DNA of 43,555 nt. Source: Methylorubrum zatmanii (GTDB taxonomy: Bacteria > Pseudomonadota > Alphaproteobacteria > Rhizobiales > Beijerinckiaceae). The DNA is taken from NCBI RefSeq assembly GCF_014845115.1, contig NZ_NKUI01000108.1:1-43555 (forward strand), read 5' to 3'. The notes under the pieces were generated by a model that was not told where the DNA came from, did not search any database, and saw only the letters and a list, made by a program, of their open reading frames with translations. The stretch's first letter is position 1. Each line of letters opens with the position of its first letter. Positions 17,850 to 26,441 of the stretch are shown here, in pieces. Position numbers and translations under genes: made by a program.

Positions 17850-18979
17850 TCGATGACGATCCGGGGCGCCGCCCGGCCGGCGGGCGCGCCGGTGAGGGTG
17901 CCCCAGAGTTTCTGCGCGATCTCGCGATAGACCTTGGCCTGCGGCCCATCCGGATCGGTCGCCACCACCGGGCGGCCGGCATCCGAGGTCTCGCGGATCG
18001 CCATGGTCAGCGGGATCTCGCCGAGGAAGGGAACCTCGAGCCGCTCGGCCTCGTGGCGGGCGCCGCCATGGCCGAAGATCGCGGAAGCGTGGCCGCAATT
18101 CGGGCAGATGAAGGTCGCCATGTTCTCGATCACGCCCAGGATCGGCACCGAGACCTTGCGGAACATGGTCACGCCGCGGCGCGCGTCGATCAGGGCCAGA
18201 TCCTGCGGCGTCGAGACGATCACCGCGCCCGAGAGCGGGGTGGCCTGGGCCATGGTGAGCTGGGCATCGCCGGTGCCGGGGGGCATGTCGACCACGAGCA
18301 CGTCGAGTTCGCCCCAGGCCACGTCGCGCAGCATCTGGGTGATCGCCGACTGCACCATCGGCCCGCGCCAGATCATCGCCGATTCCGGCTCGATCAGGAA
18401 ACCGATCGACATCGCCTTCAGCCCGTAGGCCTGCATCGGCTCCAGCACCTTGCCCTCGATCACCCGCGGCTTGCCGGAGAGGCCCAGGAGCTTGGGCACC
18501 GAGGGGCCGTAGATATCGGCATCGAGCAGGCCGACCCGCAGGCCCTGCGCGCTCAGGCCGAGGGCGAGGTTGCAGGCGGTGGTGGACTTGCCGACGCCGC
18601 CCTTGCCCGAGGCCACGGCCACGATGTGGCGCACGCCCGGCAGGGCATTGCCCTGGCGCGGCGGGGGAGCACCGGCGGGAGCGCCACCCGCTGAGCGCGG
18701 CGCGGCGCTCGGATTCGGCGCGCCCTGCGCCCGCTCCGAGGTGAGGCTGACCAGCACGCTCGACACGCCGGGCAGGGCGAGCACCCGCCCCTCCGCCTCG
18801 CGGCGGACCGGCTCGAAAAGTTCGGCCTCGCTCGGATCGATCAGGATCGAGAACATCACCCGGTTGCCCGAATCGATCACGACCTGAGACAACCGCCCGG
18901 AGCCAGGCAGGGGAGTGCCGCCACGGTCCACCGTGACGCTCGACAGCGCCTTCAGCACGTCGTCGCGGGTGATCGCCAA
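17846..18979 (-). CDS. apbC: Mrp/ApbC/NBP35-family iron-sulfur carrier ATPase
   Basis: This 377-residue P-loop ATPase binds and delivers Fe-S clusters to target proteins in the cytoplasm. Residues 1-82 form the N-terminal DUF59/MIP18-like domain. A Pro/Ala-rich linker follows. The deviant Walker A GKGGVGKST lies at 125-133, the 'DMPPGTGD' switch at 231-238, and the cluster-binding CPNC at 292-295. Its stop overlaps mobA, so Fe-S and molybdenum cofactor supply appear linked, as expected for Fe-S/Mo enzymes. The linker is longer than in E. coli Mrp. Note that this 'Mrp' is unrelated to the Mrp antiporter at 5034-9250. Confidence 0.95.
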   Translation of the reverse strand: MAITRDDVLKALSSVTVDRGGTPLPGSGRLSQVVIDSGNRVMFSILIDPSEAELFEPVRREAEGRVLALPGVSSVLVSLTSERAQGAPNPSAAPRSAGGAPAGAPPPRQGNALPGVRHIVAVASGKGGVGKSTTACNLALGLSAQGLRVGLLDADIYGPSVPKLLGLSGKPRVIEGKVLEPMQAYGLKAMSIGFLIEPESAMIWRGPMVQSAITQMLRDVAWGELDVLVVDMPPGTGDAQLTMAQATPLSGAVIVSTPQDLALIDARRGVTMFRKVSVPILGVIENMATFICPNCGHASAIFGHGGARHEAERLEVPFLGEIPLTMAIRETSDAGRPVVATDPDGPQAKVYREIAQKLWGTLTGAPAGRAAPRIVIE

Positions 18980-19074
18980 AACTTGAACTCCCTCAGGCGC
19001 CGGGGCGGGACAGGTCCGCTTTCGTTCATCTAACCGCCCTTACGGGAAACGCCAGCCCGGGGCTGTCGATCCAC

Positions 19075-19353
19075 TCAGCGCCGCATTCCGGGCGGGACGG
19101 CGATCAGGTGGCATTCCTCCATCGGCCCGCGCACGGTCGTGCCGTCGCCGCGCCGGTAGACGCCGCGCCGAAGAGGCCGGCAGCCGAGGGGACCGCGCAG
19201 CCGCTTCACCCGCTCGATATGGACACTGCCGTAGCGACGATTGGAGAAATCGTGTCCGCCGATGCGGACACCGGGTCCGTAGCGCACCTCCGCCGTCACG
19301 GGGCCGAGCCCTGCGAAGAGGAGTACCGCGATCCACGCAACCCTGTGCCCCAT
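19075..19353 (-). CDS. small exported protein of unknown function
   Basis: This 92-residue protein has a signal peptide (MGHRVAWIAVLLFAGLGPVTA) and a mature part of about 70 residues rich in Arg and Gly with two Cys, which could form one disulfide. The mature part begins VRYGPGVRIGGHDFSNRRYG. I do not recognise a family. It lies alone between apbC (same strand, 95 bp away) and the divergent stress-protein gene. The clean signal peptide and normal codon use support it as a real gene. Confidence 0.6.
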   Translation of the reverse strand: MGHRVAWIAVLLFAGLGPVTAEVRYGPGVRIGGHDFSNRRYGSVHIERVKRLRGPLGCRPLRRGVYRRGDGTTVRGPMEECHLIAVPPGMRR

Positions 19354-19400
19354 CCCGGCCCCTGTCGCTCCGCTGTCCCCACCGCTTCGGAACGCGGCCC

Positions 19401-19425
19401 TGAACCAAGATCGGCTTCGCTCGTT
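19401..19425 (+). promoter_or_regulatory. candidate EcfG (general stress sigma factor) promoter
   Basis: TGAAC at 19401-19405 and CGTT at 19422-19425 are separated by 16 bases. The EcfG/PhyR regulon consensus in Methylobacterium and Rhizobiales is GGAAC-N16/17-CGTT, so only the first base differs. It lies about 70 bases before the start of a gene annotated elsewhere as general stress protein 26, which makes the match functionally sensible. Confidence 0.4.
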
Positions 19426-19495
19426 GTCGAGGCAATCGCCGGGACGCTGAGCGAACGGTCCCGGCTACGCCATTGTCGATACGTCGGAGAATTCC

Positions 19496-19999
19496 ATGCA
19501 CCAGGGCAACCATCGCGACCACGAGGGCGCGAAGAAGCTCTTCGAGCTGACCAAGGACGTCAAGGTCGCGATGCTGACCACCGCCGATCAGGACGGCACG
19601 CTCAACAGCCGCCCGATGTGGAACAACGAGATCGACGAGAACGGCGACATCTGGTTCTTCACCAAGCTGCACAGCCCGAAGACCGCCGAGATCGGCCGCG
19701 ACAACCAAGTCAACCTCGCCTATTCGGACCCGTCGAGCCAGACCTACGTCTCGATCGCGGGCAAGGCCGAGGTGATCCGCGATCAGGCGCTCATCGACGA
19801 GAAGTGGAAGGAGAGCCTCAAGACCTGGTTCCCCAACGGCAAGAACGATCCCGAGGTCGGCCTGATCCGCATCCATCCGCAGCAGGGCGAGTACTGGGAC
19901 AGCCCGTCGAGCACGATGGTTCACCTCTACGGCTACGTGAAGGCTTCGCTGACCGGTGAGAGCCCGAAGACCGAGACCAAGAAGGTCAATCTGGCCTGA
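19496..19999 (+). CDS. pyridoxamine-phosphate-oxidase-like protein (general stress protein 26 family)
   Basis: This 167-residue protein has the split-barrel flavin-binding fold. Recognisable parts are VKVAMLTTADQDGTLNSRPM (first strands, substrate/FMN face), GDIWFFTKLHSPKTAEI and VSIAGKAEVIRD, then a helix with WFPNGKNDP. Members bind FMN or F420-like flavins, but few have a known reaction, so no specific one is assigned. Bacterial relatives are induced in general stress, and an EcfG-like promoter lies upstream. GGAG sits eight bases before ATG 19496. A strong hairpin terminator follows the stop, so it is probably monocistronic. Confidence 0.88.
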   Translation: MHQGNHRDHEGAKKLFELTKDVKVAMLTTADQDGTLNSRPMWNNEIDENGDIWFFTKLHSPKTAEIGRDNQVNLAYSDPSSQTYVSIAGKAEVIRDQALIDEKWKESLKTWFPNGKNDPEVGLIRIHPQQGEYWDSPSSTMVHLYGYVKASLTGESPKTETKKVNLA

Positions 20000-20043
20000 T
20001 TCCTTCGGGCTCGGCCCGCTCGTCCTTCGAACCCTTTCAGCGG

Positions 20044-20077
20044 CGCTCCCGTCACCCGGTGACGGGAGCGTTGTCTT
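20044..20077 (+). terminator. Rho-independent terminator
   Basis: A perfect 12-bp stem (CGCTCCCGTCAC, 20044-20055, with GTGACGGGAGCG, 20059-20070) with a three-base loop is followed by TTGTCTT. It lies 45 bases after the stress-protein stop and ahead of pncB. Confidence 0.85.
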
Positions 20078-20158
20078 GTGGCGGGATCCGGCCGGCCGGC
20101 GTTGATCGCCGCCGCAATCCGTCCCAAGCTCGGGCATTCTCCCAAAGACGGATGGCCC

Positions 20159-21457
20159 ATGATCGACCTCGCGAAGCGGGTCTACGACCATAACTTCCGC
20201 ATCGACCCGATCGTGCGCTCGCTGCTCGATACGGATTTCTACAAGCTGCTGATGGCGCAGATGATTCTCCGCCGTCACCGCGATGTGGGGGTCAGCTTCG
20301 CGATCCAGAACCGCACCAAGAGCGTGCGGGTTGCCGACGAGATCGATCTCGGAGAGTTGCGAGAGCAGCTCGACCACGCCCGCACCATCCGCCTGAGCCG
20401 GGGCGAATCCACCTGGCTCCGGGGCAACACCTTCTACGGCAAGCGCCAGATCCTCTCCTCGGAATTCATGGCCTGGTTCGAGGAGTTCCGCCTGCCGGAT
20501 TACGAGCTGGAGGTCCGCGACGGTCAGGTGGCGCTCACCTTCCACGGCCCCTGGATCGAGACGACGATGTGGGAGGTGCCGGCCCTGGCGATCCTCAACG
20601 AATTGCGCTCCCGCGCCGTCCTGCGCGATCTCGGCAAGTTCGAGTTGCAGGTGCTCTACGCCCGGGCGATGACGCGGGTGTGGGAGAAGATCGAGCGGCT
20701 GAAACGCCTGCCCGACCTCTCCATCGCCGATTTCGGCACCCGCCGGCGCCACGGCTTCCTGTGGCAGGATTGGTGCGTACAGGCGATGAGCGAGGGCCTG
20801 GGCGAGAGGGCGTTCCTCGGCACCTCCAATTGCCTGATCGCGATGCGGCGGGAGGTCGAGGCGGTGGGCACCAATGCCCACGAATTGCCGATGGTCTATG
20901 CCGCTCTGGCCGGAGACGACGACGCGGCCCTCGCCCAGGCGCCCTACGCGGTGCTCGCGGATTGGCAGCAGGACTATGCCGGCAACCTGCTGGTGGCCCT
21001 GCCCGACACCTATGGCACCACCGGCTTCCTCGCCCACGCCCCCGATTGGCTGACCGCCTGGACCGGCATCCGGATCGATTCGAAGGAGCCGATCGAGGGC
21101 GGCGAGGAGGCGCTCGCCTTCTGGCGTTCCCGGGGCTGCGACCCGCGCGAAAAACTGGCGATCTTCTCCGACGGGCTCGACATCGACGACATCGAGCGCA
21201 TCCACGCCCGGTTCCACGGCCGCATGCGGATCGGCTACGGCTGGGGCACCCGCCTGACCAACGACTTCCGGGGTCTCGTTCCGGAGAGGCGGCTCGACCC
21301 GATCTCGGTCGTCTGCAAGGTCACCGAGGCGGCGGGACGCCCGACGGTGAAGATCTCCGACAATCCGAGCAAGGCGCAGGGGCCGGAGGCGGAGGTGGAG
21401 CGTTACAAGCGGGTGTTCGGCGTGGGCGAGCAGGCCGCCCTGCCGGTGGCGGTGTGA
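20159..21457 (+). CDS. pncB: nicotinate phosphoribosyltransferase
   Basis: PncB joins nicotinate to PRPP, with ATP hydrolysis, giving nicotinate mononucleotide in NAD salvage. The 432-residue length is normal for the long bacterial type. Visible landmarks are [17 protein letters not shown], the [17 protein letters not shown] region, [13 protein letters not shown], and GTNAHELPM with the catalytic His241 that is phosphorylated. The C-terminal phosphate-binding part is IRIDSKEP ... IFSDGLDID ... [11 protein letters not shown]. The start is ATG 20159 because the protein then begins directly with the conserved lead; upstream codons overlap the terminator. It is followed at 10 bp by pxpA. Confidence 0.96.
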   Translation: MIDLAKRVYDHNFRIDPIVRSLLDTDFYKLLMAQMILRRHRDVGVSFAIQNRTKSVRVADEIDLGELREQLDHARTIRLSRGESTWLRGNTFYGKRQILSSEFMAWFEEFRLPDYELEVRDGQVALTFHGPWIETTMWEVPALAILNELRSRAVLRDLGKFELQVLYARAMTRVWEKIERLKRLPDLSIADFGTRRRHGFLWQDWCVQAMSEGLGERAFLGTSNCLIAMRREVEAVGTNAHELPMVYAALAGDDDAALAQAPYAVLADWQQDYAGNLLVALPDTYGTTGFLAHAPDWLTAWTGIRIDSKEPIEGGEEALAFWRSRGCDPREKLAIFSDGLDIDDIERIHARFHGRMRIGYGWGTRLTNDFRGLVPERRLDPISVVCKVTEAAGRPTVKISDNPSKAQGPEAEVERYKRVFGVGEQAALPVAV

Positions 21458-21467
21458 GGGCCGGGGG

Positions 21468-22256
21468 ATGAGCGCGCGCCGCATCGACCTCAACGCCGAT
21501 CTCGGCGAGGGCTTCGGGCCCTGGCGCATGGGCGACGACGCCGCGCTCCTCGACATCGTCACCTCGGCCAATGTCGCCTGCGGCTTCCACGCGGGCGATC
21601 CCGATATCATGGTCGAGACCGCCGCCGCCGCGCTGGCGCGGGGGGTGGCCATCGGCGCCCATCCCGGCTTCCACGACCTGCGCGGCTTCGGCCGCAACCG
21701 GATCGAGGAGTGTCCCCGGAGGCTCGAGCGCGACATCGCCTACCAGATCGGCGCACTCCAGGCCTGCGCCGCCCTGGCGGGGGCGCGCGTCACCCACGTC
21801 AAGGCGCATGGCGCGCTGGCCAACCTCTCGAACGAGGACGAGACCGTCGCCGCGGCCCTGGCGCGGGCCGTGGCCGGCGTCGACCGCCGGCTGGCCCTCG
21901 TGGTGATGCCGGGGCTCGCCGCCGAACGCGCCGGTGAACGCGCCGGCCTCCCTCTGGTGCGGGAGATCTATGCCGACCGCGCCTATGCCGAGGACGGCAC
22001 CCTCGCGCCCCGGTCGGGCCCCGGCGCCGTGATCCACGACGCGGACGAGGCCGCCGAGCGCGTCGCCCGCATGGTCGGGGAGGAAGCGGTGTTCACGGTG
22101 GGCGGACGCCGCATCCCGGTGGCGATCGAGACGGTCTGCGTCCACGGCGACAACCCGGCGGCCCTCGCCATGGCCCGGGCGGTGCGGGCGAGGCTGGAGC
22201 GGGCCGGCCTCTCGCTGCGCCCCTTCGCCGGGCAGGGCGCCGAGCCGGAGCGCTAG
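21468..22256 (+). CDS. pxpA: LamB/YcsF family protein (5-oxoprolinase subunit A)
   Basis: This 262-residue protein opens with RIDLNADLGEGFGPW and has ANVACGFHAGDP, IGAHPGFHDLRGFGR, HVKAHGALANLS and CVHGDNPAAL, the conserved blocks of the LamB/YcsF family. In bacteria the protein works with PxpB and PxpC to cleave 5-oxoproline with ATP. Neither partner lies nearby, so the complex must be completed from elsewhere or the protein acts otherwise. The usual HVKPHGALYN is altered to HVKAHGALANL here. A GGGGG run precedes ATG 21468. Being ten bases after pncB, the two are probably one transcript. Confidence 0.93.
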   Translation: MSARRIDLNADLGEGFGPWRMGDDAALLDIVTSANVACGFHAGDPDIMVETAAAALARGVAIGAHPGFHDLRGFGRNRIEECPRRLERDIAYQIGALQACAALAGARVTHVKAHGALANLSNEDETVAAALARAVAGVDRRLALVVMPGLAAERAGERAGLPLVREIYADRAYAEDGTLAPRSGPGAVIHDADEAAERVARMVGEEAVFTVGGRRIPVAIETVCVHGDNPAALAMARAVRARLERAGLSLRPFAGQGAEPER

Positions 22257-22373
22257 AAACCGGACGCCACGGCAAAGGTCGAGGGATCGAATTCGACCCG
22301 CTCACGGTTTCTTGAGCGTCGGTGCCTCCGGGCACCGGCCCGCAGCGTGGCGTAGAGGGAAGCCCGGCCCGAG

Positions 22374-24404
22374 ATGAAGCACATGTCACCCGGTGAAGGG
22401 CTCATGGTGCCGCCGCGCCCGACGCGCGTCCCCGCCGCCGAGACGCCGCGCGGTCCGCTCGCCTCCTCCCTGATCGTGTTCGCGATCATCGTGGCGGGCC
22501 TCTATCTCGGCCGCGAGGTGCTCATCCCCATCGCCATCGCGGTGCTGCTGTCCTTCGTGCTCGGCCCGCTCGTGAATTTCCTGAGGCGGCTCCGGCTCGG
22601 ACGGCTCGTCGCCGTAATGGTCTCGGTGCTGTTCGCCGCAGGCATCATCGCCGCCCTGTCCACCGTGATCGGCGTTCAGGTCGCCGAACTGGCCCAGGAC
22701 GTGCCCCGCTACCAGCGCACCATCGAGCGCAAGATCGAGGGCCTGCGCACCGGCACCCTCGGCCAGACCATGGACTACATCGCCAACATCAACCGGGCGA
22801 TCCACCAATCCGGCAACGAGGAGAAGGAGAACGCCGAACGGGCCAAGCGCGAGCAGGCCGCCCGCGACAGCGCCCGCAAGACGGAGCCCGAGCCGCCCAA
22901 GCCGATCCTGGTGCAGGTGGAGGAACGGCGCCCGAGCCCGCTCGAACTCGCCACGGCCGTGCTCTCCCCCGTGGCCCAGCCGCTCGCCACCACCGGCATC
23001 GTGCTGGTGGTGCTGCTGTTCATCCTGATGCAGCGCGAGGACCTGCGCGACCGCCTGATCCGGCTGGCCGGCTCCAGCGACCTCCATCGCACCACGGTGG
23101 CGATGGACGACGCGGCGGGGCGCCTGTCCCGCTACTTCCTCGGCCAGCTCGCCCTCAACTCGGCCTTCGGCATCGTCATCGGTGTCGGGCTCTGGATCAT
23201 CGGCGTGCCGAGCCCGGTCCTGTGGGGCATCTTCGCCCTGCTGATGCGCTTCATCCCCTATATCGGCGCCTTCCTCTCGGCGGTGCTGCCCATCGCCCTG
23301 GCGGCGGCGGTCGATCCGGGCTGGAGCATGGTGGTGGCGACCTTCCTGCTGTTCGCCCTCGTCGAGCCCATCGTCGGCCAGATCATCGAGCCGCTGGTCT
23401 ACGGCCACTCCACCGGCCTCTCCCCCTTCTCGGTGCTGGTCTCGGCCCTGTTCTGGACCTGGCTGTGGGGGCCGGTCGGGCTGCTGCTCTCGACGCCGCT
23501 GACGGTCTGCCTCGTGGTGCTCGGCCGCCATGTCGACCGGCTCGAATTCCTGGACGTGCTGTTCAGCAACCGCCCGGCCCTCACCCCGGTGGAGAATTTC
23601 TACCAGCGCATGCTGGCCGACGATCCCGACGAGGCGCAGGAACATGCCGACCTGATCCTGCGGGAATGCTCGCTCTCGGCCTATTACGACGACGTGGTGC
23701 TCAAGGGTCTCGAACTCGCCGCCCGCGACGCCGCCCGCGGCGTGCTGACCCCCAGCCAGAAGGACGAGATCCGCGCCTCGATCACCGCCCTGGTGGAGGA
23801 TCTGGAGGATCGCGAGGACGGCCTGCCCGAGCCGTCCGCCAAATCCGCCCCTGCGGTCCCAGAGGGATCGGAAGGGGAGAGCGCCTGCAAGAACGAGCCG
23901 ATTCCCGATCCCGACCCCGACGACCTGCCCGAGGCCTGGCGCCGGGACGGGGCGGTGGTCCTCGTCTCCGGCCGCGGCTTCCTCGACGGGGCCGCGACGG
24001 CCATCGCCGACCAGCTGTTGCGCAAGCGCGGCTTCGGCACGCGGCAGGTGCCCTTTGCCGAGGTGGCCCGTGCCCGGATCGGTGACTGGAATCCCGGCCC
24101 GGCCCAGGCCGTCTGCGTGATCTCCCTGGCCCTGGCCGGCGAGCCCACCCATCTGCGCCGCCTCGTCTCACGCCTGCGCCAGAAGCTCGACACCGCCCCC
24201 ATCGTCGCCGGCCTGTGGCGCTTCGACGACCCGGTGCTCTCCGACGACGCCCTGCGCGCCAAGCTCGGGGCGGACGATCACGTCACCTCCCTGCGCGACC
24301 TGATCGAGACGATCCTCGCCATGGCCCGCCTCGGCGGCCCCGAGGAGCGGAAGCGCCAGGACACCGCCACCCCGCCACGTCAGGCGCTGCCCGAGCCGGC
24401 TTGA
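22374..24404 (+). CDS. AI-2E/PerM-family transporter with long cytosolic C-terminal domain
   Basis: Residues 30-390 match the AI-2E (TqsA/PerM) family: opening helices, an extended cytosolic/periplasmic segment with a charged stretch (145-190), then the conserved helices with LMRFIPYIGAFLSAVLP and EPIVGQIIEPLVYGHSTGLS. Family members act as membrane exporters or exchangers; several are Na+(Li+)/H+ antiporters. Residues 400-676 form a large extra cytosolic region: helical to 475, an acidic Pro-rich linker to 520, then an alpha/beta segment (AVVLVSGRGFLDGAATAIAD ... AVCVISLALAGEPTHLR ... PIVAGLWR, 526-616). Its strand-helix rhythm recalls a B12-binding-like Rossmann fold. Three in-frame ATGs (22374, 22383, 22404) compete as start. 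Confidence 0.85.
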   Translation: MKHMSPGEGLMVPPRPTRVPAAETPRGPLASSLIVFAIIVAGLYLGREVLIPIAIAVLLSFVLGPLVNFLRRLRLGRLVAVMVSVLFAAGIIAALSTVIGVQVAELAQDVPRYQRTIERKIEGLRTGTLGQTMDYIANINRAIHQSGNEEKENAERAKREQAARDSARKTEPEPPKPILVQVEERRPSPLELATAVLSPVAQPLATTGIVLVVLLFILMQREDLRDRLIRLAGSSDLHRTTVAMDDAAGRLSRYFLGQLALNSAFGIVIGVGLWIIGVPSPVLWGIFALLMRFIPYIGAFLSAVLPIALAAAVDPGWSMVVATFLLFALVEPIVGQIIEPLVYGHSTGLSPFSVLVSALFWTWLWGPVGLLLSTPLTVCLVVLGRHVDRLEFLDVLFSNRPALTPVENFYQRMLADDPDEAQEHADLILRECSLSAYYDDVVLKGLELAARDAARGVLTPSQKDEIRASITALVEDLEDREDGLPEPSAKSAPAVPEGSEGESACKNEPIPDPDPDDLPEAWRRDGAVVLVSGRGFLDGAATAIADQLLRKRGFGTRQVPFAEVARARIGDWNPGPAQAVCVISLALAGEPTHLRRLVSRLRQKLDTAPIVAGLWRFDDPVLSDDALRAKLGADDHVTSLRDLIETILAMARLGGPEERKRQDTATPPRQALPEPA

Positions 24405-24494
24405 GCGGAAGTCAGCGACAAAGCCCGCGGCCAGGCTTGACGCCGGGGCTTCCCGGCGGCTTCGTTCGAGGCGTCAACGGGAGGCTGCCCCTCG

Positions 24495-25286
24495 ATGAGC
24501 GTCGTCGATCTCGCCCGGTTCATGGAAGACCTCGCCACCCAGTCCGGAGCGGCGATCCTGCCCTTCTTCCGGGCGCATTTCGGCCTGGACGACAAATCCC
24601 ACGGCACCGGCCGTGCCTTCGACCCCGTCACCGAGGCCGATCGCGCCGCCGAGGCGGTGATGCGGCGGATGATCAAGGACCAGCTGCCGAGTCACGGCAT
24701 CCTGGGCGAGGAGTTCGGATCGGAGCGGGCCGATGCGGAATGCGTCTGGGTGCTCGATCCCATCGACGGCACCCGTGCCTTCATCAGCGGCCTGCCGACC
24801 TGGGGCACCCTGATCGGGCTGACCCATAACGGCGTGGCGGTGCGCGGCCTGATGCACCAGCCCTATCTCGGGGAACGCTTCCTCGGCGACGGCAAGACGG
24901 CGAGCATCCGCAACGCCAAGGGCGAGCGCCGCCTGCACAGCCGCCGCTGCGACAGCCTGAAGGATGCCATCCTCGCCACCACCGATCCGCGCCTGTTCGC
25001 GGAAGGGGAGGAGGCCGAACGCTTCCGGGCGGTGGAGGACCATGTGAAGATGTCGCGCTACGGCGCCGATTGCTACGCCTATTGCATGCTGGCGGCGGGC
25101 CAGATCGACCTCGTGGTCGAGGCCGGCCTCAAGCCCTACGACATCGTCGCGCTGATCCCCATCGTCGAGGGCGCCGGCGGCGTGGTCACCGCCTGGGATG
25201 GCGGCCCGGCCACCGGCGGCGGCCGGATCGTCGCGGCGGGGGACCGGCGCCTGCACGAGGCGGCGCTGAAGCGGCTCAACCCGTGA
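24495..25286 (+). CDS. hisN: histidinol-phosphatase, inositol-monophosphatase type
   Basis: This 263-residue enzyme is of the Mg2+-dependent IMPase fold. Metal ligands are visible: GEEFG (Glu72/73), DPIDGTRAF (Asp88, Asp91) and KPYDIVAL (Asp216). DPIDGTRAFISGLPTWGTLIG is the form typical of HisN-type histidinol-phosphatases in Alphaproteobacteria and Actinobacteria, which remove phosphate from histidinol-P in histidine synthesis. A broader inositol-phosphatase activity cannot be excluded. The stop overlaps the end of the convergent hydrolase gene by 11 bases. Confidence 0.9.
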   Translation: MSVVDLARFMEDLATQSGAAILPFFRAHFGLDDKSHGTGRAFDPVTEADRAAEAVMRRMIKDQLPSHGILGEEFGSERADAECVWVLDPIDGTRAFISGLPTWGTLIGLTHNGVAVRGLMHQPYLGERFLGDGKTASIRNAKGERRLHSRRCDSLKDAILATTDPRLFAEGEEAERFRAVEDHVKMSRYGADCYAYCMLAAGQIDLVVEAGLKPYDIVALIPIVEGAGGVVTAWDGGPATGGGRIVAAGDRRLHEAALKRLNP

Positions 25287-26301
25287 GGGCGTGAACCTTC
25301 TCGTCGGCGGCCTGATGGCCGTTGCCGGGAATGAAGGCGTCGAAGGCGGCCCAGAAATCGGCGCGGATCGCGTCGCACTCCGTCAAGATCTCGTGGCGGG
25401 CACCCGGCAGGACGATCAGGTGCCCGGTCTTGAGCCGGGCGGCGAAGCGCTCGGTGGCCGGCGTGCTGCACACCGGGTCCGCACCGGCCCCGACGATCAG
25501 GCAGGGCGTGCGGATCCGGCGGATCATGGCGGGATCGGCCAGCCGGCGCATCGCCCGGAAGGCGGAGGCGAGCCAGGCGATGCTCGGGTCGCCCACCGCC
25601 CCGGCGCCGACCTCGCGGGCGGCCGCCGCGTTGCGGGCGTAGCGCACCGGATCGGTCGAGAGGCGGTTGCCGGCGAAGGGCTTCGTGGCGATCGAGACCG
25701 CGCTGCCGAAGGGAATGTAGCAGCGCCCCAATCCCAGCCGGCGCAGGCTGCGCGACAGCAGCGCGGCGCCCGCCGGCCAGCGCACCATGCGGATCGCCAG
25801 CATCGGCGCGACCGTGACGAGGCGCCGGAACGGCAGCCAGCCCTCCGCCGAGCCGGTCAGCGCCACCGCTCCGCCCATGGAATGGGCGAGGCCGAAATAC
25901 GGCTCAGGCATGTGCGGGACCAGCACGGTCTCGGTGATCGCCGTCAAATCGAGCCGGTAATCGTCGAAATGGCGGACATGGCCCTTATGGGCGTCGCGCA
26001 CCTGCCGCCCGGACTCGCCCTGGCCGCGCCAGTCGAAGGCGACGACGCAGAAGCCGCGGGCGCGCAGGTCCGAGATCGTCTCGAAATACTTCTCGATGAA
26101 CTCGGCCCGGCCCTGGAGCAGGCAGACCGTTCCCTTCACGCCGCGCGTCGTCGGCTGCCAGGTCGCAGCCCGCAGGGTGACTCCGTCCGCGGTCTCGACG
26201 GGGATGAGGCGGGCACCCGGCGGCACCGGGTTGCCGGGAGTGGGTCGCAGCGTCAGCACGGCCGGATCATCCCTGACATCTTTTTCGAAAACCTCACGCA
26301 A
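25276..26301 (-). CDS. alpha/beta hydrolase, lysophospholipase/monoacylglycerol lipase-like
   Basis: This 341-residue protein belongs to the Hydrolase_4 group. GRAEFIEKYFETISDLRARG is the usual 'gR.ef.eKY.e....l..rG' block, DWRGQGESGR the lid-strand motif, and GLAHSMGGAVAL has the nucleophile Ser141. The catalytic Asp lies in the VGAGADPVC region and the His in PGARHEIL. Members hydrolyse lysophospholipids or monoglycerides; a few act as quorum-signal hydrolases. No signal peptide is seen. The start is TTG 26301, or GTG 14 codons later. Its promoter must lie opposite the hsp20 promoter region. Confidence 0.85.
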   Translation of the reverse strand: MREVFEKDVRDDPAVLTLRPTPGNPVPPGARLIPVETADGVTLRAATWQPTTRGVKGTVCLLQGRAEFIEKYFETISDLRARGFCVVAFDWRGQGESGRQVRDAHKGHVRHFDDYRLDLTAITETVLVPHMPEPYFGLAHSMGGAVALTGSAEGWLPFRRLVTVAPMLAIRMVRWPAGAALLSRSLRRLGLGRCYIPFGSAVSIATKPFAGNRLSTDPVRYARNAAAAREVGAGAVGDPSIAWLASAFRAMRRLADPAMIRRIRTPCLIVGAGADPVCSTPATERFAARLKTGHLIVLPGARHEILTECDAIRADFWAAFDAFIPGNGHQAADEKVHALTG

Positions 26302-26319
26302 AATCCTCGCAAGACGGCC

Positions 26320-26348
26320 CTTGCGCGATTTTTCGGACCCACCAATAT
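26320..26348 (+). promoter_or_regulatory. candidate sigma-32 promoter for hsp20
   Basis: CTTG at 26320-26323, an 18-base spacer, and CCAATAT at 26342-26348 match the alphaproteobacterial RpoH form (CTTG-N17/18-CYTATNT) at most positions. The site lies about 95 bases before the hsp20 ATG, leaving an 85-base leader that includes the ROSE-like hairpin. Confidence 0.5.
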
Positions 26349-26413
26349 CACGGGAGCGCCGGCCGAGACGGAGGCGCGATGGTCCGGCCCCCGGGCGGAC
26401 CCGAAGACTATGA

Positions 26414-26440
26414 ACATGTTGCTTCTTCTGGAGGATATGT
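26414..26440 (+). ncRNA. ROSE-like RNA thermometer masking the hsp20 Shine-Dalgarno
   Basis: The left arm ACATGTTGCTTC (26414-26425) and right arm GGAGGATATGT (26430-26440) pair along their whole length apart from one bulged G in TTGCT, with loop TTCT. The right arm contains the Shine-Dalgarno GGAGGA just before the ATG at 26442. The UUGCU/AGGA pairing with a bulged G is the hallmark of ROSE elements in front of small heat-shock genes in Rhizobiales: the hairpin closes at normal temperature and melts on heating. Only the 3' hairpin is modelled here; full ROSE elements have further upstream hairpins. Confidence 0.75.
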
Positions 26441-26441
26441 G

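Noticed and set aside
19040-21736. 898-codon minus-strand frame opposite pncB
   Set aside because: Shadow of pncB and neighbours; composition not protein-like.
22321-22336. Hairpin GGTGCC-tccg-GGCACC after pxpA as a terminator
   Set aside because: The stem is only six bases and no T-tract follows.
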